A DNA stretch of 32,585 nucleotides from JBFJVD01 sp041624375 (lineage in GTDB: Bacteria > Chloroflexota > Anaerolineae > Anaerolineales > E44-bin32), in contig JBFJVD010000008.1 of NCBI GenBank assembly GCA_041624375.1, positions 1 to 32,585 of the forward strand. Reading direction: 5' to 3'. Each line of letters opens with the position of its first letter. Positions within the stretch are counted from its first letter, which is position 1. Of the stretch, positions 23,633 to 31,429 are shown in pieces. The notes under the pieces are model-generated. The model ran no database searches. It was given only the letters and a program-made list of their open reading frames with translations, and was not told the DNA's origin. A program made the position numbers and the translations under genes.

Positions 23633-24403
23633 ATGCAATCGTCGCGCTGGGGCTTTTTGCGGCGGCCGCGCTTCTGGTGGCTCGTACTGGCGCTGGTCTC
23701 AACAGTCCCTCTCGTGTTCCTCGGCTGGGCGCTCAATGCGGCGGAGCCAACACGGGAGGCGCTGGCCGCGCTCCAGCCAACCGGCAGCGTCGAGGTGGAG
23801 ACCGATCCCTGGCTGGTGTTCCGTCCGGTCGGCGAGGAGCCGGCGCTGGGATTGATCCTCTACCCCGGCGGACGGGTGGACCCGCGTGCCTATGCCCCGC
23901 TGGCGGCTGCGATTGCGGAAGAAGGCTTCCTTGTGGTGATCACGCCAATGCCACTCAACCTGGCGGTATTCGACCTCAGCGCTGCGGACGACGTGATCCG
24001 GGCATTCCCTGAGATCCAATCCTGGGCTGTCGGCGGCCATTCACTCGGCGGCGCAATGGCGGCGCGCTACCTGCGCATGAACCCGACCCGGGCACAGGCA
24101 CTCGTCTTGTGGGCAGCCTATCCAGCCCAGAGCGACAGCTTGCGCAACGAGCGTATCTCCGCGGTGTCCATCTACGGGACGCGCGACGGGCTGGCAGGAC
24201 CGGCAGACATCGAGGCTGCCCGCCCGCTTCTCCCGGCGGACACACGTTACATTCCGATCGAGGGCGGCAATCACGCTCAGTTTGCCTGGTATGGGGAGCA
24301 GCCGGGCGATCTACAGGCCACCATTCCACCGCTTGACCAGCAAGATCAGATCGTCACCGCCACCGTCGACCTGCTCAACGCCATTGGGGAGCAGAACCCA
24401 TGA
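23633..24403 (+). CDS. Membrane-anchored alpha/beta hydrolase
   Basis: The 256-residue protein has an N-terminal signal anchor (WWLVLALVSTVPLVFLGWAL, 15-34) and an alpha/beta hydrolase domain outside the membrane. The nucleophile elbow is GGHSLGG with Ser137, and the catalytic His is in EGGNHAQF. The pattern resembles the dienelactone-hydrolase-like family PF12695. The gene overlaps the next hydrolase by ATGA. Substrate unknown. Confidence 0.86.
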   Translation: MQSSRWGFLRRPRFWWLVLALVSTVPLVFLGWALNAAEPTREALAALQPTGSVEVETDPWLVFRPVGEEPALGLILYPGGRVDPRAYAPLAAAIAEEGFLVVITPMPLNLAVFDLSAADDVIRAFPEIQSWAVGGHSLGGAMAARYLRMNPTRAQALVLWAAYPAQSDSLRNERISAVSIYGTRDGLAGPADIEAARPLLPADTRYIPIEGGNHAQFAWYGEQPGDLQATIPPLDQQDQIVTATVDLLNAIGEQNP

Positions 24404-25377
24404 GAGTCGCGTATCGAGCGCTGGCCTGGCTCGGCATCCCCCTGATCCTTGGCATCGTCCTGCTGCCCTTACTGGTTCCGATACCAGAGCTAGAGGGAAC
24501 CGTTCCGCCGCAGACACTGGCAGGGCCTGAGAGCGAATTCGTTTCTATCTTGGGGCTCAATGTCCACGTTGAGCGCGCCGGCGCAGGGACTCCGCCGCTG
24601 GTGCTGCTGCATGGGTTCGGCGCCAGCACCTTCACCTGGAACACCGTCGTGCCTGAGATGGCCGAATGGAGTACCGTCGTTGCGTTCGACCGGCCGGCCT
24701 TCGGGCTCACCGAACGGCCGCTCACATGGGAAGGAGCCAATCCCTATTCGATGCCGGTTCAGGCCGAGCTGACAATCGGGCTGCTCGACGTGTACGGCTT
24801 CAAAGATGCCGTGCTGGTGGGGAGTTCCGCTGGTGGCACGGTGGCTGTGGAGACCGCACTCGCATTTCCTGACCGCGTGCGGGCGCTCGTGCTCGTTGAT
24901 CCGGCCATCTACCGCACGGCGAGCGCGCCGCGGTGGCTGCTGCCCATCCTGAAGACGCCACAGTTCGACCGCATCGGGCCGTGGCTGGTCCGCCAGGCGG
25001 CGGAAAGCTGGGGCGAACGCGGTGTCTCTGGCGCCTGGCACGACACCAGCAAGGTCACGGCAGAGATCTGGGACGGCTACCGCCGGCCATTCCTCGCTGA
25101 GAACTGGGACCGGGCCCTGTGGGCATTCGTCCTCGCCGGCGCTCCGGGGAACCTTCCGGAGCGACTGCGGGAAGTTGAGCTCCCCGTGCTGGTCGTCACG
25201 GGAGACGACGATCGGCTGGTGCCCACCGCCGACAGCATCCGGCTGGCGGACGAACTTCCGGATGCCGAGCTTGTCGTCATCGAATCCTGCGGCCACCTGC
25301 CGCATGAGGAATGCCCACATGAATTCCTTCGCGCGGTGGAGCGCTTCCTCGTCACTCGCGGGCTGCTTGATCCGTAG
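24400..25377 (+). CDS. Membrane-anchored alpha/beta hydrolase (epoxide hydrolase/haloperoxidase-like fold)
   Basis: The 325-residue protein starts with a hydrophobic anchor (IPLILGIVLLPLLVPIP, 13-29). The hydrolase domain then shows LVLLHGFGASTFTWN (67-81), the nucleophile motif GSSAGG (Ser143), an acid near VTGDDDRLVP and His in ESCGHLPHEE. It is translationally coupled to the preceding hydrolase by an ATGA overlap; the two proteins are different subfamilies, not a recent duplication. Extracytoplasmic ester or lactone hydrolysis is likely, but the substrate is unknown. Confidence 0.87.
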   Translation: MRVAYRALAWLGIPLILGIVLLPLLVPIPELEGTVPPQTLAGPESEFVSILGLNVHVERAGAGTPPLVLLHGFGASTFTWNTVVPEMAEWSTVVAFDRPAFGLTERPLTWEGANPYSMPVQAELTIGLLDVYGFKDAVLVGSSAGGTVAVETALAFPDRVRALVLVDPAIYRTASAPRWLLPILKTPQFDRIGPWLVRQAAESWGERGVSGAWHDTSKVTAEIWDGYRRPFLAENWDRALWAFVLAGAPGNLPERLREVELPVLVVTGDDDRLVPTADSIRLADELPDAELVVIESCGHLPHEECPHEFLRAVERFLVTRGLLDP

Positions 25378-25394
25378 CCGGAGTCAGCGGCGTC

Positions 25395-25440
25395 CTGTAA
25401 GCCCTCTGTAAGCCTTTCGCCCAACCTTCGCGACCATAAT
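25395..25440 (+). promoter_or_regulatory. Possible OmpR/PhoB-type direct repeat and -10 box before the receiver gene
   Basis: CTGTAAG occurs at 25395-25401 and again at 25406-25412, separated by four bases, so the repeat period is 11 bases as in Pho boxes (CTGTCAT with four-base gaps). A CATAAT -10-like box lies at 25435-25440. No good -35 is present, as expected for an activator-dependent promoter. Consensus fit beyond the repeat itself is modest. Confidence 0.4.
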
Positions 25441-25495
25441 TGTAGGGCGACTCGAATCCTCGCCCTTCAGGGTGTGGCGCGGGCCCAGGTGAACT

Positions 25496-25906
25496 GTGAC
25501 CGAAAAGTCGACCATGTTAGACCCCACGCAAACTAGCAGCGGCGCATCGATCCTGATCGTCGACGACGAGCCATCCTTCTGCGTCGTCGTCGCCGAGATC
25601 CTGGAGCTCTTTGGCTACACCGTCCGGCAAGCGCATAACGTTCAGGAGGCGCTTCAGCATCTGGAGGTCTCCCAACCCGACCTCGTCCTGACCGATATTA
25701 TGATGCCGGAGGATGACGGATTGGCCCTGATCAGAAAATTGCGCGCTGGCTCCGCCTTCGCGCGTGTACCGATCATCGTGGTCAGTGCCATCGCGACCGA
25801 GGAGAAGGCTGAAGAGGCGCTTGCCGCCGGCGCCAACACCTACATCTCCAAGCCCTTCTCGGCGAGCGATCTTCGAACTGCCATCGCCGACGCCCTGACG
25901 GCCTGA
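25496..25906 (+). CDS. Single-domain response regulator (CheY/receiver type)
   Basis: A 136-residue protein starting at GTG (25496), with an AGGTGA site just upstream; an ATG at 25514 is an alternative. It is a stand-alone receiver: acidic pair Asp23/Asp24 in IVDDEPS, phospho-acceptor Asp67 in LTDIMMPEDDG, the conserved Ser/Thr region at VVSA (95-98) and Lys119 in SKPF. There is no output domain or DNA-binding helix. No histidine kinase is encoded nearby, so its partner must lie elsewhere. Confidence 0.92.
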   Translation: MTEKSTMLDPTQTSSGASILIVDDEPSFCVVVAEILELFGYTVRQAHNVQEALQHLEVSQPDLVLTDIMMPEDDGLALIRKLRAGSAFARVPIIVVSAIATEEKAEEALAAGANTYISKPFSASDLRTAIADALTA

Positions 25907-25952
25907 ACAGCCCCCTCCTTCCCCTGCACCCAACCCGTACATCGTCCGATTC

Positions 25953-25982
25953 TTGACGCCCAAAGGTGGGCTGGGATAGAAT
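25953..25982 (+). promoter_or_regulatory. Sigma-70-type promoter for the 65-residue membrane protein
   Basis: TTGACG at 25953-25958 and TAGAAT at 25977-25982 are separated by 18 bases and lie about 40 bases before the start codon at 26021. Confidence 0.6.
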
Positions 25983-26020
25983 CCACCTCAGACCCAAACC
26001 CCACCTGGAGAGGCAGCTTC

Positions 26021-26218
26021 ATGACGGCTCGACGCACCATCGTGTGGACCGTTTCAACCATCGTTGGTCTGGCCGGAACAGTGGCAACCATCGCCGCATT
26101 TCAGACCACGCTGGTCAAGTTCTCCTACGGCGGCGCATTAACGCTCTTTCTCTCGCTTGGCGCCTTTGTCTTTATCTGGCTCGATTGGATCCTGCAAACC
26201 GACTACTTGAAGCACTAA
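26021..26218 (+). CDS. Small two-helix membrane protein
   Basis: A 65-residue protein with two transmembrane segments (VWTVSTIVGLAGTVATIAAF, about 8-27, and GALTLFLSLGAFVFIWLDWIL, about 38-58) and short charged ends. It is supported by its own promoter at 25953-25982, a GGAGAGG ribosome site about eight bases before the ATG and a hairpin after the stop. I do not recognise the family. Confidence 0.7.
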   Translation: MTARRTIVWTVSTIVGLAGTVATIAAFQTTLVKFSYGGALTLFLSLGAFVFIWLDWILQTDYLKH

Positions 26219-26241
26219 GACTCCCCCTTGATCCGTCCGGC

Positions 26242-26271
26242 AGCGCCTCCCGAGACCTTCCGGGGGGCGCT
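26242..26271 (+). terminator. Hairpin after the small membrane protein gene
   Basis: AGCGCCTCCCG (26242-26252) pairs with CGGGGGGCGCT (26261-26271), with one G-T wobble and an eight-base loop. Only a short T stretch follows, so it is a probable but imperfect intrinsic terminator. Confidence 0.55.
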
Positions 26272-26390
26272 CGCATTTGGCAGACACGGCATGTTCGGCA
26301 AGATAGACAGCTCTTGGGCGATCCTGATAGTTTTTGCCAGCCTTCCCACCTTATACATGGAACCGGCTCGCTAGCTCGCAGGAGGTGCGG

Positions 26391-27698
26391 ATGACATCGC
26401 GCGGGCCGAGCGGCTCTCGGCTACCCGGCTTCTACAATCGTCCACTGGCGGAACGCTTGAGCCAGCTTGGGGATGTGGCCGGCCTGGATTCCGAAGCATT
26501 GGATGTGCTGCGCGGCCCGAATGGCCTCAGCGCGGAGCTGGCGGACTCGATGATCGAGAACGCCATCGGCGTTTATGGGCTCCCGCTGGGGATTGCCCTC
26601 AACTTCTTGATTAATGGGCGTGAGGTGCTCGTGCCAATGGCCATCGAAGAACCTTCAGTGGTGGCCGGCGCCTCCTTCATGGCGAAACTTGCCCGAGCTG
26701 GTGGAGGCTTTCACGCCGAGACAACCCCGCCGGAGATGATCGCCCAGATCCAGGTGCTCGACGTCGCCGATCCGGAAGTCGCCCGGCAGGCGTTGATCGA
26801 GGACAAGCCCGCCATTCTGGAGGCGGCTGACGAGGTGGATCCGGTGATCCGTGAGCTCGGCGGCGGGGCGCGCGACCTTGAAGTCCGCTGGCTGGAGTCG
26901 ACCCCGGTCGGCTCGATGCTCATCGTGCATTTGATCTACGACACACGCGACGCGATGGGCGCCAACGCCGTCAACACTGCCGCTGAGCGGCTCACACCCC
27001 GGATTGAACGGCTGACCGGCGGGAGGGTGCGTCTCAGGATTCTGAGCAACCTGGCTGATCGTCGGCTCGCCAGAGCGACCTGCCGCATCCCGGTCGACAG
27101 CCTGGCTTTTGAAGGCTTTCCTGGGGAGAATGTGCGAGACGGGGTGATTGAAGCCTGGGCTTTTGCCGCCGCTGATCCGTACCGGGCAGCCACGCACAAC
27201 AAGGGAATCATGAACGGTGTGGATGCCGTGTTGATCGCCACCGGCAACGACTGGCGGGCGGTTGAGGCCGGCGCCCACGCCTATGCCGCACGTCTGGGGC
27301 GCTACACGTCGCTCAGCACCTGGCGGATCGACAGCCAGGGCGCGCTCGAAGGCGAACTCGAAATGCCGCTGGCAGCCGGTGTCGTGGGCGGAGCGACTCG
27401 CGTCCACCCGACGGCGCGCGCTTGCCTGCAGCTCATGGGCGTCACGAGCGCGCAAGAGCTGGCAGAGATCGTCGTCTCCGTCGGCCTGGCGCAGAATCTG
27501 GCGGCCCTGCGCGCGCTGGCGACCGAAGGCATCCAGCGCGGCCATATGGGCCTTCACGCCCGGCAGGTTGCGGTCGCAGCCGGCGCGGAAGGGGAAGCCA
27601 TCGAACGCGTCGCCGAAGCCCTGGTTGCCGAGGGAGTCATCCGGGTGGATCGCGCCCAGGCCCTGCTGGCGGCGATGCAGAAGGAACAGGATACGTAG
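26391..27698 (+). CDS. mvaA: Hydroxymethylglutaryl-CoA reductase, class II
   Basis: The ATG at 26391 is chosen because AGGAGGT lies just upstream; the frame stays open for another 19 codons without support. The 435-residue enzyme converts HMG-CoA to mevalonate. Class II features are ENAIGVYGLPLGIALNFLING with catalytic Glu56, DAMGANAVNT, the lysine in THNKGIMNGVDAV, the Asp in ATGNDWRA and the C-terminal flap His in GHMGLHARQ. Class II enzymes are often NADH-dependent; in this setting it is probably biosynthetic. It leads the module HMG-CoA reductase, HMG-CoA synthase, thiolase homologue, DUF35. Confidence 0.94.
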   Translation: MTSRGPSGSRLPGFYNRPLAERLSQLGDVAGLDSEALDVLRGPNGLSAELADSMIENAIGVYGLPLGIALNFLINGREVLVPMAIEEPSVVAGASFMAKLARAGGGFHAETTPPEMIAQIQVLDVADPEVARQALIEDKPAILEAADEVDPVIRELGGGARDLEVRWLESTPVGSMLIVHLIYDTRDAMGANAVNTAAERLTPRIERLTGGRVRLRILSNLADRRLARATCRIPVDSLAFEGFPGENVRDGVIEAWAFAAADPYRAATHNKGIMNGVDAVLIATGNDWRAVEAGAHAYAARLGRYTSLSTWRIDSQGALEGELEMPLAAGVVGGATRVHPTARACLQLMGVTSAQELAEIVVSVGLAQNLAALRALATEGIQRGHMGLHARQVAVAAGAEGEAIERVAEALVAEGVIRVDRAQALLAAMQKEQDT

Positions 27699-27706
27699 GA
27701 GCAGGT

Positions 27707-28795
27707 ATGGAAATGGAAAGCACCTCAGAGCAACCGATCGGCCAGATTTTGCGCCCCGCCCGCCCCGTAGGGATTGTGGGCTATGGCGCCTATGTGCCAC
27801 GCTATCGCCTACCGGCCAGCGAAGTGGCCCGCGTGTGGAAGGGAAGCACCGGCAGCCTGCCGATCCGCGAAAAGGCGGTCCCCGGCCTCGATGAAGACGT
27901 CATTACAATGTCGATCGAGGCGGCTCGCAACGCACTCGCCCGCGCGGCAATCAACCCTGCCCGCATCCGCGCCGTCTGGGTCGGCTCCGAGTCCCACCCC
28001 TACGCGGTGAAGCCGACCTCGACCCTGGTCGCCGAAGCCATCGGCGCCACGCCGCATACGCAGGCGGCAGATTGGGAGTTCGCCTGCAAGGCCGGCACGG
28101 AAGCGATGCAAGCGGCGATTGGGTTCATCGGATCCGGCATGGCCGAGTACGCCCTTTCGATCGGCATGGACACCGCCCAGGGCCGCCCCGGTGATGCGCT
28201 CGAATACACCGCCGGCGCTGGCGGGGCGGCGTTCCTGCTCGGCCCAGCCGACCATTCGCTGGCCACCATGGATGGTTCCTACAGTTTTGCCACGGACACG
28301 CCGGACTTCTGGCGCCGGGCGAACGAGAAATACCCCGAACATGGGGAGCGGTTCACGGGAGAGCCGGCCTACTTCCGCCACATCTCAGCGGCAGCCACCG
28401 CACTGCTCGAGGCGACGGAGACCACGCCCGAGGATTACCGCTACGCGGTCTTCCATCAGCCAAACGCCAAGTTCCCCGAACGGGCGGCGCGCGCACTGGG
28501 CTTCAGCGAAGATCAGACCCGGACCGGCCTGCTCGTGCCCGTGATCGGCAATACGTACGCCGGCTCGGCGATGATCGGCCTGACGGCAATCCTCGACGAG
28601 GCGGAACCGGGCGACCGGATCCTGATGGTTTCCTACGGCTCCGGCGCTGGTTCGGATGCCTTCAGCCTCCAGGTGACGGATCGCCTGGTCACACAGCGCG
28701 GCCTTGCACCGGCGACCCAGGATTACATCGCCCGGCGAACCGAGATCGACTACGCAACCTACACCCGCTACCGCGGCAAATTGGCGACCCAATGA
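27707..28795 (+). CDS. Hydroxymethylglutaryl-CoA synthase, archaeal type
   Basis: Starting at the ATG at 27707 (AGGAG just upstream, overlapping the HMGR stop), the protein has 362 residues, matching the short archaeal HMG-CoA synthases rather than the longer eukaryotic or Staphylococcus enzymes. Catalytic residues are all present: Glu95 in VGSESHPYAVKPTS, Cys127 in EFACKAGTEA and His250 in VFHQPNAKFP. It condenses acetyl-CoA with acetoacetyl-CoA. In methanogens this enzyme forms a complex with a thiolase and a DUF35 protein that channels acetoacetyl-CoA; the same three genes follow each other here. The open frame upstream to 27422 overlays HMGR and is not coding. Confidence 0.93.
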   Translation: MEMESTSEQPIGQILRPARPVGIVGYGAYVPRYRLPASEVARVWKGSTGSLPIREKAVPGLDEDVITMSIEAARNALARAAINPARIRAVWVGSESHPYAVKPTSTLVAEAIGATPHTQAADWEFACKAGTEAMQAAIGFIGSGMAEYALSIGMDTAQGRPGDALEYTAGAGGAAFLLGPADHSLATMDGSYSFATDTPDFWRRANEKYPEHGERFTGEPAYFRHISAAATALLEATETTPEDYRYAVFHQPNAKFPERAARALGFSEDQTRTGLLVPVIGNTYAGSAMIGLTAILDEAEPGDRILMVSYGSGAGSDAFSLQVTDRLVTQRGLAPATQDYIARRTEIDYATYTRYRGKLATQ

Positions 28796-29982
28796 TGACT
28801 GCTTCTTCCACTTCACCAGCCACCGTGGTTGTGGTCGGCGTCGGTATGACGCCGGTCGGCGAGCACTGGGAGCGCTCGCTGCGTGAGCTGGCGCTCGATG
28901 CGATCAGCGCCGCACGGAGCGATGCCGGCGGGCTCAGGCCGCAGGCTCTGTATGTCGCCAACATGGCCGCGCCGGCCCTCTCCGCACAGTCCCACCTGGG
29001 CGCGCTGATCGCCGATTTCGCCGGCTTGCGCGGCGTCGAGGCGGTCACCGTCGAGGCTGCCGGCGCCTCGGGCGGCATGGCCGTGCGCCATGCCTACCTT
29101 GCCCTGCGGTCGGGGCTCATCGACTGTGCGCTGGTCGTCGGCGTCGAGAAGGTGACCGACAAGGTGAGTGCCATCGTAGACGCAGCGCTCGTCACTGCCA
29201 GCGATGCCGATTACGAGGCGATCCACGGGATCACCCCCACCGCGCAGGCCGCCCTGCTGATGCAACGCTATCTGCATGAAACCGGCGCGCCGTCCGACGC
29301 ATTCGCCGGCTTCAGCCTGGCGGCACATGCCCATGCGGTCTCGAACCCGAACGCCATGTACCGCCGGGCGCTGAAGCCCGAAAGCTACAGCCGGGCCTCG
29401 ATCGTGAGCGAACCGCTCAACCTCTACGATGCGGCGCCGGTCGCCGATGGCGCCGCTGCGGTGATCCTGACCCGCGCCGATTCGCTGCCCCAGCCCGCCT
29501 CGCACGGCGCGGCCCGGATACTGGGCTCGGCAGCCGCCACCAGCGCGCTGGCGCTTCACGACCAGGCTGATCCGTTGATCTTCGAGGCTGCCGCCGCCTC
29601 AGCGCAGGCCGCCTTCGCCGAAGCCGGGCTCACCCCGGAGGACGTGGATTTCTTCGAGCTTCACGATCGCTTCAGCATCTTTGCCGCGCTGGCGCTTGAG
29701 GCCAGCGGCTTCTCCTCCCGGGGTGAAGGCTGGAAGCTGGCGCGCAACGGGGTCCTGGAGCGCGAGGGCAGGCTGCCGATTTGCACGTTCGGCGGCAGCA
29801 AGGCACGCGGCGACGCCGGCGGCGCCACCGGCGTCTACCAGATCGCCGAGGCGGCACTCCAGGTCACCGGCCGCGCCGGCGAGAATCAGGTGCCAGACGC
29901 AGAAATTGGCCTTGCCCAATGCATCGGCGGGACCGGGGGTACGGTCGTCAGTCACCTGCTCGGCGCGTCTGAGAGCTCATGA
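28792..29982 (+). CDS. Thiolase homologue of the HMG-CoA synthase complex, lacking the usual catalytic Cys and His
   Basis: This 396-residue protein is a thiolase of the archaeal/SCP2 type, coupled to the HMG-CoA synthase by an ATGA overlap. Overall motifs are intact: NLYDAAPVADGAAA near 210-223, ELHDRFS with His291, and CIGGTGG with Cys377. Yet the nucleophile motif, normally EAACASGG, reads EAAGASGG with Gly91 (codon GGC instead of TGC). The GHPxGATG motif, whose His normally activates that Cys, reads GDAGGATG with Asp341. A protein without both residues should not make an acyl-enzyme. It may be a scaffold or CoA-binding partner for the synthase, or have another reaction. The alignment is from remembered family motifs. 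Confidence 0.85.
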   Translation: MMTASSTSPATVVVVGVGMTPVGEHWERSLRELALDAISAARSDAGGLRPQALYVANMAAPALSAQSHLGALIADFAGLRGVEAVTVEAAGASGGMAVRHAYLALRSGLIDCALVVGVEKVTDKVSAIVDAALVTASDADYEAIHGITPTAQAALLMQRYLHETGAPSDAFAGFSLAAHAHAVSNPNAMYRRALKPESYSRASIVSEPLNLYDAAPVADGAAAVILTRADSLPQPASHGAARILGSAAATSALALHDQADPLIFEAAAASAQAAFAEAGLTPEDVDFFELHDRFSIFAALALEASGFSSRGEGWKLARNGVLEREGRLPICTFGGSKARGDAGGATGVYQIAEAALQVTGRAGENQVPDAEIGLAQCIGGTGGTVVSHLLGASESS

Positions 29983-30086
29983 GGCCAATCTGATAGCTCT
30001 TGATAGCTCACCCACACTAGAATGTCGCTGGATAGCAATACCGGATTCGCACGTATAGACTTATGTTAGGTTTTTGAGAGCCCATC
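29983..30086 (+). other. Intergenic region with tandem TGATAGCTC repeats before the DUF35 gene
   Basis: TGATAGCTC occurs at 29991-29999 and 30001-30009 with a ten-base period, and a third GATAGC at 30031-30036. The stretch is more AT-rich than its surroundings. A TATGTT at about 30062-30067 could be a -10 box but lacks a clear -35. It may hold an internal promoter or operator. Confidence 0.4.
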
Positions 30087-30491
30087 ATGGATGTATCGAG
30101 ACACTGGCGGCTGAAGCACCAACGCTATGCACTGATCGGCGAGGTCTGTCCCCACTGCGAGGCCAAGCTCTTCCCGCCGCGGGATATTTGTCCGGAGTGC
30201 GGGGAAGACGCGCGTACCCTGTACCACTTCAGCGGACATGGCGAGGTGTACTCGTTCACGACGGTGTACGACGCCCCCGCCGGCCATCAGGATGCCGCGC
30301 CCTATGCCGTCGCGCTGGTCCGTCTCGATGAAGGGCCGATGGTCACCGCTCAGCTGACGGACCTAGACGGGTTGCCCGTCGAGATCGGCATGCCCGTTGA
30401 GATGGTGACCCGCAAACTGGGCGCCTCTGGCGACCGCGACGTACTGGTCTACGGCTACAAGTTTCGCCCCCGGCTTTCTCAGGCAGCCTGA
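30087..30491 (+). CDS. DUF35 zinc-ribbon/OB-fold protein, predicted HMG-CoA synthase complex subunit
   Basis: The 134-residue protein has an N-terminal helix, a zinc ribbon with Cys21, Cys24, Cys35 and Cys38 (CPHC and CPEC), and an OB-fold (GHGEVYSFTTVYDAPAGHQDAAPYAVALVRLDEGPMV region). This is the DUF35 architecture. In methanogens the DUF35 protein bridges thiolase and HMG-CoA synthase. The gene order here supports the same partnership, although a 104-base gap separates it from the thiolase homologue. No enzyme activity is expected. Confidence 0.9.
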   Translation: MDVSRHWRLKHQRYALIGEVCPHCEAKLFPPRDICPECGEDARTLYHFSGHGEVYSFTTVYDAPAGHQDAAPYAVALVRLDEGPMVTAQLTDLDGLPVEIGMPVEMVTRKLGASGDRDVLVYGYKFRPRLSQAA

Positions 30492-30515
30492 TCCTGGCTT
30501 GCCCTCGTCTCAGAG

Positions 30516-30540
30516 CGCCCGTCCTGACCGTGGACGGGCG
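30516..30540 (+). terminator. Terminator-like hairpin after the mevalonate module
   Basis: CGCCCGTCC (30516-30524) pairs perfectly with GGACGGGCG (30532-30540) around a seven-base loop, 25 bases after the DUF35 stop. The following sequence TTGTGATT is only moderately T-rich. Confidence 0.65.
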
Positions 30541-30633
30541 TTGTGATTCCCGCAATACTGGGTCTCGCAGCGGAACGGATGGCACCTGTACGGCACATCT
30601 CTTGCATCGTTCCCCATAGCACAGCATGCTTGC

Positions 30634-30662
30634 TTGACGCCCCCAAACACCTGTGCTAGATT
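30634..30662 (+). promoter_or_regulatory. Sigma-70-type promoter for the LysM lipoprotein
   Basis: TTGACG (30634-30639) and TAGATT (30657-30662) are separated by 17 bases. Transcription would start about 50 bases before the start codon at 30719. Confidence 0.7.
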
Positions 30663-30718
30663 GTGCGCTTGGTGGCCACAGCAAACGGCCACACTGCACG
30701 GGAAGCTTAGGAGGAGAC

Positions 30719-31354
30719 ATGGGTACCCAGCGTCTGCGAACCTTGGTCCTTACCGGTCTGGCGGGACTGGCCCTCCTGCTGGCCGCATGCACGCGGTCTG
30801 CTTCCACTCCGCCGCCTGCAGGTGGGATCGGCGACGAAACCCCGGGCGAACTCTCAGCCCAACAGGCCACAATGGAAGCGGTCCGCTCAACGCTGCTCAC
30901 ACAAACCGCCCAGGCGGGAGGTGTGCCAGTGGCAACTGAGACGCCCGACACGACTGAAGAGACCGCGACCCCTCAAGCGTCCCCTACTGTGGTAGTCGTC
31001 GCGAGTCCGACGTCCGGCTCGCCTTCGACTTACACACTCCGGGCGGGTGAGCATCCCTACTGCATCGCGCGGCGGTTCAATGTCAACCCGGATGAGCTGC
31101 TGAGCGCCAGCAACCTGAGCCGAACCTCGGTGACTTATCCGGGCACTACGCTGACCATCCCGCGAACCGGCAACGCGTTCCCAGGACAGCGGGCCTTGTT
31201 GAGCCATCCGACGACGTATACCGTCCTGTCCGGAGAAACGATCTACAGCATCGCGTGCAAATACGGCGATGTCGATCCGATCGCGATCGCCCAGGCCAAC
31301 AACCTGACCGAGCCCTATACCTTGACGGCGGGCCAATCCATTCAGATTCCTTGA
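30719..31354 (+). CDS. Lipoprotein with two LysM domains
   Basis: The ATG at 30719 is preceded by GGAGGAGA; upstream codons in frame lie within the promoter and are not coding. The 211-residue protein has a lipobox LLLAAC (Cys24), then a Thr/Pro/Glu-rich linker (about 25-102). Two LysM modules follow: YTLRAGEHPYCIARRFNVNPDELLSASNL (about 104-150) and YTVLSGETIYSIACKYGDVDPIAIAQANNL (about 165-211). LysM binds N-acetylglucosamine polymers such as peptidoglycan. Each module carries one Cys (in PYCIA and SIACKY), which could form a disulfide between them. There is no catalytic domain; it is probably a cell-envelope binding protein. Confidence 0.88.
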   Translation: MGTQRLRTLVLTGLAGLALLLAACTRSASTPPPAGGIGDETPGELSAQQATMEAVRSTLLTQTAQAGGVPVATETPDTTEETATPQASPTVVVVASPTSGSPSTYTLRAGEHPYCIARRFNVNPDELLSASNLSRTSVTYPGTTLTIPRTGNAFPGQRALLSHPTTYTVLSGETIYSIACKYGDVDPIAIAQANNLTEPYTLTAGQSIQIP

Positions 31355-31380
31355 GTCGGGCCACCACTGCGTGCGTTCAG

Positions 31381-31415
31381 GCGGGGCGACGGAAGCTGTC
31401 GCCCCGCTGCTTTTT
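31381..31415 (+). terminator. Rho-independent terminator after the LysM gene
   Basis: GCGGGGCGAC (31381-31390) pairs perfectly with GTCGCCCCGC (31398-31407) around a seven-base loop, followed by TGC and five Ts (31411-31415). It ends only 14 bases before the Nudix start codon, so it may also limit read-through into that gene. Confidence 0.88.
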
Positions 31416-31429
31416 CCCGGAGAGACCTC

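Noticed and set aside
27422..27706. Apparent N-terminal extension of HMG-CoA synthase
   Set aside because: It overlaps the conserved C-terminus of HMG-CoA reductase and lacks family similarity; the ATG at 27707 has a ribosome site.
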